A stretch of DNA of 6,111 bases, from positions 1 through 6,111 of the forward strand of contig CAZVTK010000225.1 of the NCBI GenBank assembly GCA_964629765.1, read 5' to 3'. Within the stretch, counting starts at the first letter, position 1. Each line of letters begins with the position of its first letter. This stretch comes from RCIO01 sp964629765. Its GTDB lineage: Bacteria > Pseudomonadota > Alphaproteobacteria > Rhizobiales > Rhizobiaceae. A model generated the notes under the pieces. The model searched no databases and had not been told where the DNA came from. It was given only the letters and a program-made list of their open reading frames with translations. Positions 1-6,055 of this stretch are shown here, piece by piece. The position numbers and the translations under genes were made by a program.

Positions 1-316
1 CAGCCAGTGCCTTCTGCTGTGACGGGTAGAAGCTGAAGAAGCGCAATACGCAGGTGTCGGTGCCATCATCCACCGTCACCAGCAGCTGGCGCCTTGGCCT
101 GTACGCAATTTCGCAGGAGGTGACCACCGCCTCGAACTGCACGACGTCGCCATCCCGCGCGTCGCGGAGCTTCACGATGCGGGTCTCGTCTTCATAGCGC
201 AGGGGCAGGTGCAGCGCCAGGTCAATGTCACGCACCAGGCCGAGCTTGACCAGTGCCTTTTGCGGCGCAGACATGGGCGGCATTGCCGCTGCGGTGCCTG
301 GAGCTGGAGCTGTCAT
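1..316 (-). CDS. recG: ATP-dependent DNA helicase RecG, N-terminal fragment (cut by window edge)
   Basis: Reading the minus strand from the ATG at 316 gives 105 uninterrupted codons up to the window edge. RecG is a monomeric superfamily 2 helicase that remodels stalled replication forks and branched recombination intermediates. What is visible is the region before the helicase motors: a short Ala/Pro-rich leader, the conserved segment KLGLVRDIDLALHLPLRYED (residues 24-43), then the start of the wedge OB-fold (residues about 55-105) with the typical VDDGT...LRFFSFYPSQQ pattern. The Walker A and DExH motifs lie outside the window. Internal Met12 and Met15 are possible alternative starts; ATG at 316 is preceded at about 12 bases by AGGACAGGG, a weak ribosome site. 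The wording of the conserved block and the lower GC point to Burkholderiales, unlike the rest of the window. The family call is firm; taxonomy is inference. Confidence 0.88.
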   Translation of the reverse strand, partial: MTAPAPGTAAAMPPMSAPQKALVKLGLVRDIDLALHLPLRYEDETRIVKLRDARDGDVVQFEAVVTSCEIAYRPRRQLLVTVDDGTDTCVLRFFSFYPSQQKALA

Positions 317-936
317 GGGACAATTCTGCCCTGTCCTGCAAGTTCGCCCCTTATGTCGATGTTGGCGAAGGTGCCGACGGCGCCCGAGATGGCACAGACG
401 GCGACTTCCCTGCGCGCCGCGACCAGCCGCTCGCGGCAGCGGGAAAATTCCGCGTAGGCTTGCGCCAGCTTCACGCCGAACGTGGTCGGCTCGGCATGGA
501 TGCCGTGGCTGCGGCCGATGGTGACCGTGTCCTTGTGCTCGAAGGCGCGCGTCTTCAGCGCCGCGAGCAGGGCGTCCACATCGGCGATCAGCAGGTCGGC
601 GGCGCGGGTCATCTGCACCGACAGGCAGGTGTCGAGCACGTCGGACGACGTCATGCCCTGGTGGATGAAGCGCGAATCGGGGCCGACGAATTCGGCCAGA
701 TGCGTCAGGAAGGCGATGACGTCGTGCCTGGTCTCGCGCTCGATCTCGTCGATGCGGGCAATGTCGAACTCCGCCGCGCCGCCCTTTTCCCAGATCGTGC
801 GCGCCGCCTCCTTCGGGATCACGCCGAGCTCGGCCAGCGCGTCGCAGGCATGCGCCTCGATCTCGAACCAGATGCGGAAGCGGGTTTCAGGCGACCAGAT
901 GGCGACCATCTCCGGTCGCGAATAGCGCGGTATCAT
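313..936 (-). CDS. purB: Adenylosuccinate lyase, 3'-truncated at a sequence junction
   Basis: Adenylosuccinate lyase works in the cytoplasm in purine synthesis, releasing fumarate from SAICAR and from adenylosuccinate. The minus-strand frame opens with IPRYSRPEM and carries family landmarks: RHDVIAF (70-76), MTSSDVLDT (95-103) and GRSHGIHAEP (141-150), which holds an active-site histidine. Homology runs to FANID (residue 194, base 355). The next 13 residues to the TGA at 313 do not look like PurB, which would normally continue for a total of roughly 430 residues, including the SS..MPHKRNP signature loop; all of that is missing. The product as shown could not be active, since the fumarase-superfamily active site is built from three conserved regions of different subunits. 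The ATG at 936 is the first usual start after an in-frame TAG at 973-975. The loss is most likely a join artefact. PurB identity is very sure. Confidence 0.9.
   Translation of the reverse strand: MIPRYSRPEMVAIWSPETRFRIWFEIEAHACDALAELGVIPKEAARTIWEKGGAAEFDIARIDEIERETRHDVIAFLTHLAEFVGPDSRFIHQGMTSSDVLDTCLSVQMTRAADLLIADVDALLAALKTRAFEHKDTVTIGRSHGIHAEPTTFGVKLAQAYAEFSRCRERLVAARREVAVCAISGAVGTFANIDIRGELAGQGRIVP
317..354. other. Junction between alphaproteobacterial purB and betaproteobacterial-like recG
   Basis: PurB homology stops at the Asp codon at 355-357, in the middle of the lyase core, and recG begins at 316. The 38 bases between belong to neither coding sequence and probably form the upstream region of recG. 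On both sides the reading direction is the same, and the purB frame runs by chance into a TGA overlapping the recG ATG (ATGA, 313-316). GC content and codon choice change here: recG uses codons such as GCA, ATT and CTT more freely, while purB is strongly G/C-ending. No inverted repeats, target-site duplication or transposase flank the point. I read it as a chimeric join; a genuine deletion or transfer is possible but less likely. Confidence 0.65.
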
Positions 937-997
937 CAGCGTTTTCCCGAGAGTTACGCGGCCTCCTAGCAGCTATGGGCCCGCGCCTCAACGCACC

Positions 998-1483
998 TCA
1001 GGGCGCACGCCGCGCATGCCACAGGCTGAAGGCGAAAAGCGCCACGAAGGCGAGCGGGAAGAACATGCGCATGCCCAGCACCGCGAACTGGTAGACGGAG
1101 CCGGCGCCGGTGAAGGCGAGCTGGAAGAACCACGGTATGGTCGGGAACGGCTCGTGCCACTGCGCGTAGTACTGCCGGTACTGCATGGAGAAGACGAAGG
1201 CGACGCCCAGCGCGCTCGCCGCGCCGAGGCACAGGAAGGCGGCGGCGAAGCGGCGCGCGCCGCCCTTCGCCGCCACGATGCGCGCCGCGAACAGCCCGGC
1301 GGGGAAGGCGATCAGGCCGCCGATGGCGAAGACGGCGACGACGGCGCGCCATTGCGAGGTGCCGAACCGCCCGTTGATCTCCAGCCATGCCGCCGCGCTG
1401 GCGGCGAGGACCGCCGCCCACAGTGAGGCGCCGAGCACGGTTTCGAGCGGGCGGGGCAGGGCGGCCGAAAGGCGGGCGATCAT
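998..1483 (-). CDS. Small multi-spanning inner-membrane protein of unknown function (161 aa)
   Basis: I do not recognise a named family. The protein is very hydrophobic, with likely membrane segments at residues about 14-34, 48-70, 79-100 and one long or two short ones across 118-155, and a basic C-terminus (WHARRAP) that would face the cytoplasm. Between the third and fourth segments is an aromatic stretch (QYRQYYAQWHEPFPTIPWFF, 101-120), likely at the membrane surface. No catalytic motif or signal peptide is evident. Its ATG lies 11 bases after the stop of the upstream DUF2259 gene, with no good ribosome site of its own, so translation is probably coupled. purB follows 61 bases downstream. 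That it is a real gene is supported by the consistent hydrophobic pattern and tight spacing; its role is unknown, though association with the secreted DUF2259 protein is a reasonable inference. Confidence 0.75.
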   Translation of the reverse strand: MIARLSAALPRPLETVLGASLWAAVLAASAAAWLEINGRFGTSQWRAVVAVFAIGGLIAFPAGLFAARIVAAKGGARRFAAAFLCLGAASALGVAFVFSMQYRQYYAQWHEPFPTIPWFFQLAFTGAGSVYQFAVLGMRMFFPLAFVALFAFSLWHARRAP

Positions 1484-1494
1484 GGCAAGGTGGT

Positions 1495-2226
1495 TCAGCC
1501 GCCGATGCGGCCGGGCACGGCGATCCAGCGGAAGTCCGGTCCCTCGAAGCCGAAGCGGCGCACGGCGACGAGCACGACGACCACCGGGCGCGCGGCGACC
1601 GGGAAGAAGGTCTGCACGGCGCCGATCGAATAGCCGAGCGGGCAGCCGCGGCTCGACGGTATCCCCGTGTCGTCATGCATCGTTTTCACCTTCTCGCCGG
1701 GGTCGAGCAGTACGGCCATCAGGCGAAAGCCCTTGATATCGCCGAAATTCTCGCAGTTCGCCGGCGGCGGCAGCGGGATCTCCTCGATCCGCAGTTCCAG
1801 CGGCGACCACACCGGCGGGAAGACCGGGCGCGGATTGACCGACATCACATGCGGATTGGCGGAATATTCGGTGACGGCGTTGGCGCCGACCGTGTAGCCG
1901 CGATTGGCCGCCAGCACCGCGTCGGCGATGACGGCCTGCCCCTTGGCTTTCGCCTGCGCGCGCGCCTCCCCGACCTCGGCGCCGTCGTTCTCGAGCGTCA
2001 CGCGGATGGGCGTGCCCGGCAGGAAGCGGTCGCGCGCCGTGTCGATGTAGAAACGGTTGGCATAGGCGAAGCCCGAGCCGTCCTGGACGCCGTATTCCTC
2101 GAAGGCGAAGATGCCGCCGTCCTGCGAGAAGCCGAGGATCTCCATCGCGGCGACGTCGCCCGCACGCGCCGCCGGCGGCAGGAGCACGGCGCAGAGCATC
2201 GCGAGCATGGCAAAAAGACGCGGCAT
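1495..2226 (-). CDS. DUF2259 family predicted secreted protein (243 aa)
   Basis: The protein begins with a classic Sec signal peptide (MPRLFAMLAMLCAVLLPPAA, cleavage likely after RA at about 22), so it should be exported to the periplasm. The mature part has the features I associate with DUF2259: an opening EILGFSQDGGIFAFEEYGVQ (29-48), FYIDTARDRF (59-68), a central NPRPVFPPVWSPLELRIEEI (131-150), and a conserved-looking end, SRGCPLGYSIG (192-202). Two cysteines, 158 and 195, could form a disulphide in the periplasm. Function is not known. The frame stays open upstream to an ATG at 2307, but the start at 2226 is preferred because it begins the signal peptide and is preceded by GTGGAG at a good distance. 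It is followed closely by the small membrane protein gene, suggesting a two-gene unit. The family call is from recognition of the sequence, not a search. Confidence 0.85.
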   Translation of the reverse strand: MPRLFAMLAMLCAVLLPPAARAGDVAAMEILGFSQDGGIFAFEEYGVQDGSGFAYANRFYIDTARDRFLPGTPIRVTLENDGAEVGEARAQAKAKGQAVIADAVLAANRGYTVGANAVTEYSANPHVMSVNPRPVFPPVWSPLELRIEEIPLPPPANCENFGDIKGFRLMAVLLDPGEKVKTMHDDTGIPSSRGCPLGYSIGAVQTFFPVAARPVVVVLVAVRRFGFEGPDFRWIAVPGRIGG

Positions 2227-2276
2227 GGAAGACTCCACGAGAAAGGGGGCCGGCGGCAGCCTATGCCGATTCCGCC

Positions 2277-3299
2277 TCAGCTTGAACCGGCCGCGCGCTG
2301 CGACCATGTCGGGAAGACGTCGCCCGCCTCCGGCACGGCGCTATAAACGCCGCGGGCGATGGCGCGCGCCGTCACCGCCGCCGCTGCCGCGTGCAGGTCC
2401 AGCGTCTCGTCCAGCGTCAGCGCGCGGCCGAACCGGCCGGTGGAAAGGCCGAAGACGAGATCGCCGTCGACCGGCGTGTGGACCGGATAGATGGCGCGCG
2501 CCATGCCGTCATGGGCCGAGATGGCGAGGCGCTTCGCCTCCGCCTTGGTCAGCGGCGCGTCGGTGGCGACGATTGCCAGCGTCGTGTTGGCGCCGGCCTG
2601 CTGGGCGACGCGGTGCTTGATCAGCGGCGTGGCGGCGTCGGGCGGCAGCGGGAAGGGTTGGCCGAGCCCGCCGAACTCGGCGCCGCACTCGAACGGCGCG
2701 GCCCAGAAATGGCGCCCGGGCCCCATGGTGACGCTGCCGGCAGGGTTCACCACCGCGAGCGCGGCGACCGTGGCCCCACAGGGCAGGAGGGCCGACGCCG
2801 AGCCGAGCCCTCCCTTGAGCCCGGCGGTCAGCGCGCCCGCGCCGGCGCCGGCCGTGCCGAGGTCGAAATCCGCGCCGGCCTTGTCGCAGGCCAGATAACC
2901 GAAATCGCGATAGGGCGGGTAGCGGCCCCAGTCCTTGTCGCCGCCATTGGGCAGGTCGAGAATGACGGCTGCCGGCACGATCGGCACGATGTGGCCGCGC
3001 ACCGCGAAGCCGCGGCCGCGCTCGCGCAGCCATGCCTGCACGCCCGACGCAGCGTCGAGGCCGAAGGCGGAGCCGCCGGACAGCGCGACGGCATGCACCT
3101 CGCCGGTGCTGCTCTCGGGGGCGAGCACGTCGGTCTCGCGCGTGCCAGGCCCGCCGCCGAGCACCATGACGCCACCGACCGCGTGCGGCTCGCACAGGAC
3201 GACGGTCGTGCCGGTCTTCATGCGCGGGTCCGACGCGTTGCCGACGGCGAGGCCGCCGACATCGGTCAGGAGGTTCTTCGGGCCGGGCGCGAACGCCAT
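2277..3299 (-). CDS. P1 family peptidase (MEROPS S58, DmpA/NylC-like N-terminal nucleophile hydrolase)
   Basis: S58 proteins are self-cleaving hydrolases; characterised members remove N-terminal residues (including beta-amino acids) from peptides or, in NylC, cut nylon oligomers. The 340-residue protein shows the family's run of motifs: NLLTDVGGLAVGNASD (9-24), TGTTVVL (29-35), the glycine-rich GGGPGTRETD (48-57), LSGGSAFGLDAASGV (73-87), and the probable self-cleavage segment GANTTLAIVATDAPL (236-250). By analogy with NylC, which is cut between Asn and Thr, cleavage would fall between Asn238 and Thr239, making Thr239 the new N-terminal nucleophile; DmpA uses Gly/Ser instead. There is no signal peptide, so it should act in the cytoplasm. 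Its ATG overlaps the stop of the upstream binding-protein gene by one base (TGATG), implying translational coupling and a shared job. Its substrate cannot be told from sequence. Confidence 0.92.
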   Translation of the reverse strand: MAFAPGPKNLLTDVGGLAVGNASDPRMKTGTTVVLCEPHAVGGVMVLGGGPGTRETDVLAPESSTGEVHAVALSGGSAFGLDAASGVQAWLRERGRGFAVRGHIVPIVPAAVILDLPNGGDKDWGRYPPYRDFGYLACDKAGADFDLGTAGAGAGALTAGLKGGLGSASALLPCGATVAALAVVNPAGSVTMGPGRHFWAAPFECGAEFGGLGQPFPLPPDAATPLIKHRVAQQAGANTTLAIVATDAPLTKAEAKRLAISAHDGMARAIYPVHTPVDGDLVFGLSTGRFGRALTLDETLDLHAAAAAVTARAIARGVYSAVPEAGDVFPTWSQRAAGSS

Positions 3300-4363
3300 C
3301 AGTCGACCGGCACGAAGCGGCCGCCTTCCTGTCGGAACAGGCGGTAGGGATTGCCGGGCAGGTCGCCCTTCTGATCGAAGCGGACGGGGCCGAGCGCCGT
3401 GTCGAAGCTGCCGGAGGCGACGATCTCCAAGAGGTCGCGCCCGCCGACCTCGGCCGCGACGAGCGCCTGGATGGCGACTTCCATCGCCGCATAGGCGGGC
3501 AGCATGTAGCCCTCCGGCACGACATGCCGGCTGACGAAAGCCTGCACCGCCGCCGGGGTCGCGATATCGGCCGGCTCGGGCAGGCCGACCATCAGCACGC
3601 CGTCCGGCAAGGGCACGTCGCCGTCGGCGGCGCGCAGGACCTCGCCGCCCGTGACGGTGAGCGCATAGCCCATCCCGGCCGCGTCCTTGGCCACGACGGC
3701 CACGTCGGCGCGGTCGCCGCCGACCAGCGCGTGGGTGGCGCCGGCGCGGCGCAGGCGGCCGAGCAGGCCGATCTGGTTGTCCATCTGCGGGCGGAACGTA
3801 TCGATGAAGACGGCGCGCAGGCCCGCCGTCTCGGCCGTGAAGCGGAAGCTCTCGACCAGCTCGCGGCCGTAGATGGTGCCGTCGTCGACCAGCGCGAAGA
3901 GCGCGTCGCGCCAGCGCGGCAGCAGGAGATCGGCGATCGCCTCTTTCTCGGCGTCGGCGCGGGGCGCCATGCGGAACACCGGCCAGCGCGTCTTCGAGCG
4001 CGCATCGGTGAGGCTGTCGGTGCGCACGGCGGGGGTGATGACGGGAATGCCGGCCTCGGCCAGCAGCGGCATCGCCGCCTCGATGGCTTCGCCGCAGACG
4101 AAGCCGACGATGACGGCGACGCCCTCGGCGGCAAGGTCGGTGGCCGCGCGCGCGCCGCCCTCGGCGGAGCAGGCATCGTCGACCACGATCACGCGCGCGC
4201 CTGCAAAGCCGCGCACGGCGGCCGCGATCTCGGCGCCGGTCCGCACCTGCGTTCCGAGCGGCGCCATCGCCTCGCTCAGCGGCGCGACGATGCCGATCGT
4301 CTGGGCACTGGCGGGCAGGAGGGGCGCCGATGCCAGCGTCGCGGCGCAGGCGAGGCGGCGCAT
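3299..4363 (-). CDS. Orphan type I periplasmic substrate-binding protein (branched-chain amino acid/amide-like)
   Basis: This looks like a Peripla_BP_6-type binding protein, the family that delivers branched-chain amino acids, amides or related small solutes to ABC importers or sensors. From the ATG at 4363 the 354-residue product starts with a signal peptide (MRRLACAATLASAPLLPASA, cut before QT), then the first-lobe pattern IGIVAPLSEAMAPLGTQVRTG, the hinge-region PVITPAV, DDGTIYGRELVESF, and a late YAAMEVAIQALVAA helix typical of the family. Length fits (usual 350-400). The frame is open further upstream to 4462; GTG codons at 4372 and 4381 are other starts, none with a strong ribosome site, and ATG at 4363 places the signal peptide at the N-terminus. 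No permease or ATPase gene is nearby. It overlaps the S58 peptidase by one base, so binding and hydrolysis of the same compound class is a fair inference. Confidence 0.85.
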   Translation of the reverse strand: MRRLACAATLASAPLLPASAQTIGIVAPLSEAMAPLGTQVRTGAEIAAAVRGFAGARVIVVDDACSAEGGARAATDLAAEGVAVIVGFVCGEAIEAAMPLLAEAGIPVITPAVRTDSLTDARSKTRWPVFRMAPRADAEKEAIADLLLPRWRDALFALVDDGTIYGRELVESFRFTAETAGLRAVFIDTFRPQMDNQIGLLGRLRRAGATHALVGGDRADVAVVAKDAAGMGYALTVTGGEVLRAADGDVPLPDGVLMVGLPEPADIATPAAVQAFVSRHVVPEGYMLPAYAAMEVAIQALVAAEVGGRDLLEIVASGSFDTALGPVRFDQKGDLPGNPYRLFRQEGGRFVPVD

Positions 4364-4483
4364 GGCGGACACGATGCTCACGCCGCCGCGCCGCGGGCGC
4401 CTGTCCTTGCGCTCGTCCCCCGGTCGCGAACCTGTCTCATCGTCATCCCGAGCCCCGCTCAACGGCGCCGAACCGCCACGCCT

Positions 4484-4497
4484 GCCGGCATGCCGGC
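4484..4497. repeat. 14-bp perfect palindrome in the divergent intergenic region
   Basis: GCCGGCATGCCGGC is self-complementary over all 14 bases and lies between the divergent binding-protein and flavin-reductase genes. It could be an operator half-way between the promoters or part of a scattered intergenic repeat. In GC-rich DNA short palindromes of this kind arise fairly often, so function is uncertain. Confidence 0.35.
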
Positions 4498-4552
4498 CTC
4501 AGCACGATCTAGCCGAAACGCGTCGGATGAGAAAGGCCGCGCAGCTTGCCGC

Positions 4553-4580
4553 TTGAGCGCGCGCCGCCAGGCATTATATA
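4553..4580 (+). promoter_or_regulatory. Candidate sigma-70 promoter for flavin reductase–moxR operon
   Basis: TTGAGC (4553-4558) and TATATA (4575-4580) are separated by 16 bases, close to housekeeping sigma consensus, and this is the most AT-rich spot in an otherwise GC-rich region. Transcription would begin at about 4586-4588, very near an ATG at 4590 and about 22 bases before a TTG at 4610. On the opposite strand the same bases contain TATAAT (4578-4573) but no matching -35, so use towards the binding-protein gene is doubtful. Confidence 0.4.
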
Positions 4581-4609
4581 GCGGACACCATGAATCCGGA
4601 TATCCGGCC

Positions 4610-5104
4610 TTGCTGAAACCATCGGAAGTCGAGCCCCGCCAGTATCGCGAGGCCATGGCCCATTTTGCGGGCGCGGTGCACGTCGTGACAACGGACGGAG
4701 CCGCGGGCCGGCGGGGCACCACGGTCATCGCCGCCTGTTCCGCCTCCGACAACCCGCCGACCGTGCTGGTCTGCCTCAATCGCGGCAAGCCGGAGAACGA
4801 CCTCTTCGCTGAGAACGGCGTGTTTGCGCTGAACACGCTGCCGGCGGGCATGGAGGAGCTGGCGAACGGCTTTTCCGGCTTGACCGGCCTGACGCAGGCC
4901 GGGCGATTCGCGCTGGGCCGCTGGGACACGATCGCCACCGGCGCGCCGACGCTGGTCGACGCGGCCGTGGTGTTCGACTGCGAGGTCGAGACGACGTTCG
5001 ACCACGCCACCCACCGCATCCTGTTCGGCCGCGTGCGCGGCGTGCGCATCGGCGAGAGCCTCGACCCGCTGCTCTACTACAACCGCCAGTACCGGGTGCT
5101 CTGA
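4610..5104 (+). CDS. Flavin reductase family protein (RutF/HpaC-like), start uncertain
   Basis: Members use NAD(P)H to reduce FMN or FAD, often handing reduced flavin to a monooxygenase. The segment from YREAMAHFAGAVHVVTTDG to the end matches the flavin_reduct domain: AACSASDNPPTVLVCLNRG, which forms the flavin site, FALNTLPAG, FSGLTG, RWDTIATGAPTLVDA, FDCEVE, and the late HRILFGRVRGVRIG. Taking TTG 4610 as start gives 164 residues, normal for the family; the first in-frame ATG is at 4655 and would remove the first conserved helix. An ATG at 4590 sits better behind the promoter but is one base out of frame, reading eight codons to a TGA at 4614. A one-base loss near 4608 would explain this, giving MNPDIRP joined to LLKPSEVEP. 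The gene stops one base before moxR's GTG, so they are co-transcribed. No monooxygenase is nearby. The family is sure, the start is not. Confidence 0.85.
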   Translation: MLKPSEVEPRQYREAMAHFAGAVHVVTTDGAAGRRGTTVIAACSASDNPPTVLVCLNRGKPENDLFAENGVFALNTLPAGMEELANGFSGLTGLTQAGRFALGRWDTIATGAPTLVDAAVVFDCEVETTFDHATHRILFGRVRGVRIGESLDPLLYYNRQYRVL

Positions 5105-5105
5105 C

Positions 5106-6035
5106 GTGGCCGCCGCCGCGCCCCGTCCGCTGCCCGCTTCCATCGACGCGACGATGGATCTGCTGGCCGGCGCCGACTACGTCGCCGACCGCGCGCTGGC
5201 GACCGTGCTGTTCCTGGCGCTCAAGATGAAGCGGCCGCTCTTCCTCGAGGGCGAGGCGGGCGTCGGCAAGACCGAGATCGCCAAGGTGCTCGCCTCCTCG
5301 CTCGGCCGCCGGCTGATCCGGCTGCAATGCTATGAGGGGCTGGACGTCTCGTCGGCGGTCTATGAGTGGAACTACGCCGCCCAGATGATCGAGATCCGCA
5401 TGGAGGAGGCGACCGGCGAGACCAGCCGCAAGGCGATGGAGCGCAACGTCTTCTCCGAAAAATACCTGATCCGCCGCCCCGTGCTGGAGGCGCTGACGGG
5501 CGAGGCGGGCGAGGCGCCCGTCTTCCTGATCGACGAGCTCGACCGCACGGACGAGGCGTTCGAGGCGTTCCTGCTGGAGATCCTCTCCGATTTCCAGGTC
5601 ACCGTGCCGGAGCTGGGCACGATCAGGGCCGCCGAGCCGCCCATCGTGATCATCACCACCAACCGCACGCGCGAGATCCACGACGCGCTGAAGCGGCGCT
5701 GCCTCTACCACTGGGTCGACTATCCCAACGCGGCGCGCGAGCTCGACATCGTCGGGCGCAAGGTGCCGCAGGCCAATGCGCAGCTTTCGCGGCAGGTGGT
5801 GGGTTTCGTCCAGCGGCTGCGCCAGATCGACCTGTTCAAGGCGCCGGGCGTTGCCGAAACGATCGACTGGGCGGGCGCGCTGACCGAGCTCGACAAGGTC
5901 GCGCTCGATCCCGAGACCGTGTCGGACACGATCGGCGTGCTGCTGAAATATCAGGACGACATCGCCCGCATCGGCCAGGGCGAAGGGCGAAAACTGCTCG
6001 ACGAGGTGAAGGCCGAGCTCGCTGCGGCGGGGTGA
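5106..6035 (+). CDS. MoxR-family AAA+ ATPase (CoxD-like)
   Basis: MoxR ATPases are chaperone-like machines that help assemble or insert cofactors into protein complexes; CoxD serves carbon monoxide dehydrogenase. The 309-residue protein shows Walker A GEAGVGKT (49-56), the subgroup block RLQCYEGLDVSSAVYEWNY (72-90), Walker B VFLIDELD (139-146, with Asp143 and Glu144), sensor 1 IITTNRTRE (182-190, Asn186), and ALKRRCLYHWVDYP (194-207), which carries the arginine-finger region. No catalytic residue looks missing. The block after Walker A is what suggests the CoxD-like subgroup rather than classical MoxR, but there are no cox genes here. GTG at 5106 follows the flavin reductase stop by one base; ATG at 5154 is another candidate, though it would drop part of the N-terminal helix. 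The usual VWA-domain partner gene is not seen in the 76 bases that remain. Confidence 0.92.
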   Translation: MAAAAPRPLPASIDATMDLLAGADYVADRALATVLFLALKMKRPLFLEGEAGVGKTEIAKVLASSLGRRLIRLQCYEGLDVSSAVYEWNYAAQMIEIRMEEATGETSRKAMERNVFSEKYLIRRPVLEALTGEAGEAPVFLIDELDRTDEAFEAFLLEILSDFQVTVPELGTIRAAEPPIVIITTNRTREIHDALKRRCLYHWVDYPNAARELDIVGRKVPQANAQLSRQVVGFVQRLRQIDLFKAPGVAETIDWAGALTELDKVALDPETVSDTIGVLLKYQDDIARIGQGEGRKLLDEVKAELAAAG

Positions 6036-6055
6036 TGCCGTTGCCGGCTTCTATT

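Noticed and set aside
318..336. Small inverted repeat (GGACA/TGTCC) just before the recG start, a possible ribosome-site-hiding hairpin
   Set aside because: Only five base pairs around a nine-base loop; too weak to support regulation, and it lies at a suspected join.
937..997. Terminator between the membrane-protein gene and purB
   Set aside because: No stable stem followed by T residues is present in the 61-base gap.
2391..3347. 318-codon plus-strand frame opposite the S58 peptidase gene
   Set aside because: Arg/Gly/Ala-rich with no recognisable motif, while the opposite strand encodes a complete well-conserved enzyme.
3524..4590. Long open frame on the plus strand running from 3524 into the flavin reductase
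   Set aside because: It lies opposite the binding-protein gene; the product is low-complexity Arg/Ala/Gly-rich with no domain before 4610, typical of the antisense frame of a GC-rich gene.
4573..4601. Minus-strand promoter with TATAAT (4578-4573) for the binding-protein gene
   Set aside because: The expected -35 position reads ATCCGG, a poor match, and the leader would be about 200 bases; the match arises because the site is AT-rich.
4776..5711. 311-codon minus-strand frame opposite the flavin reductase and ATPase genes
   Set aside because: It spans the boundary of two clear genes on the other strand and ends in low-complexity Arg/Ser/Pro sequence, so it is a shadow frame.
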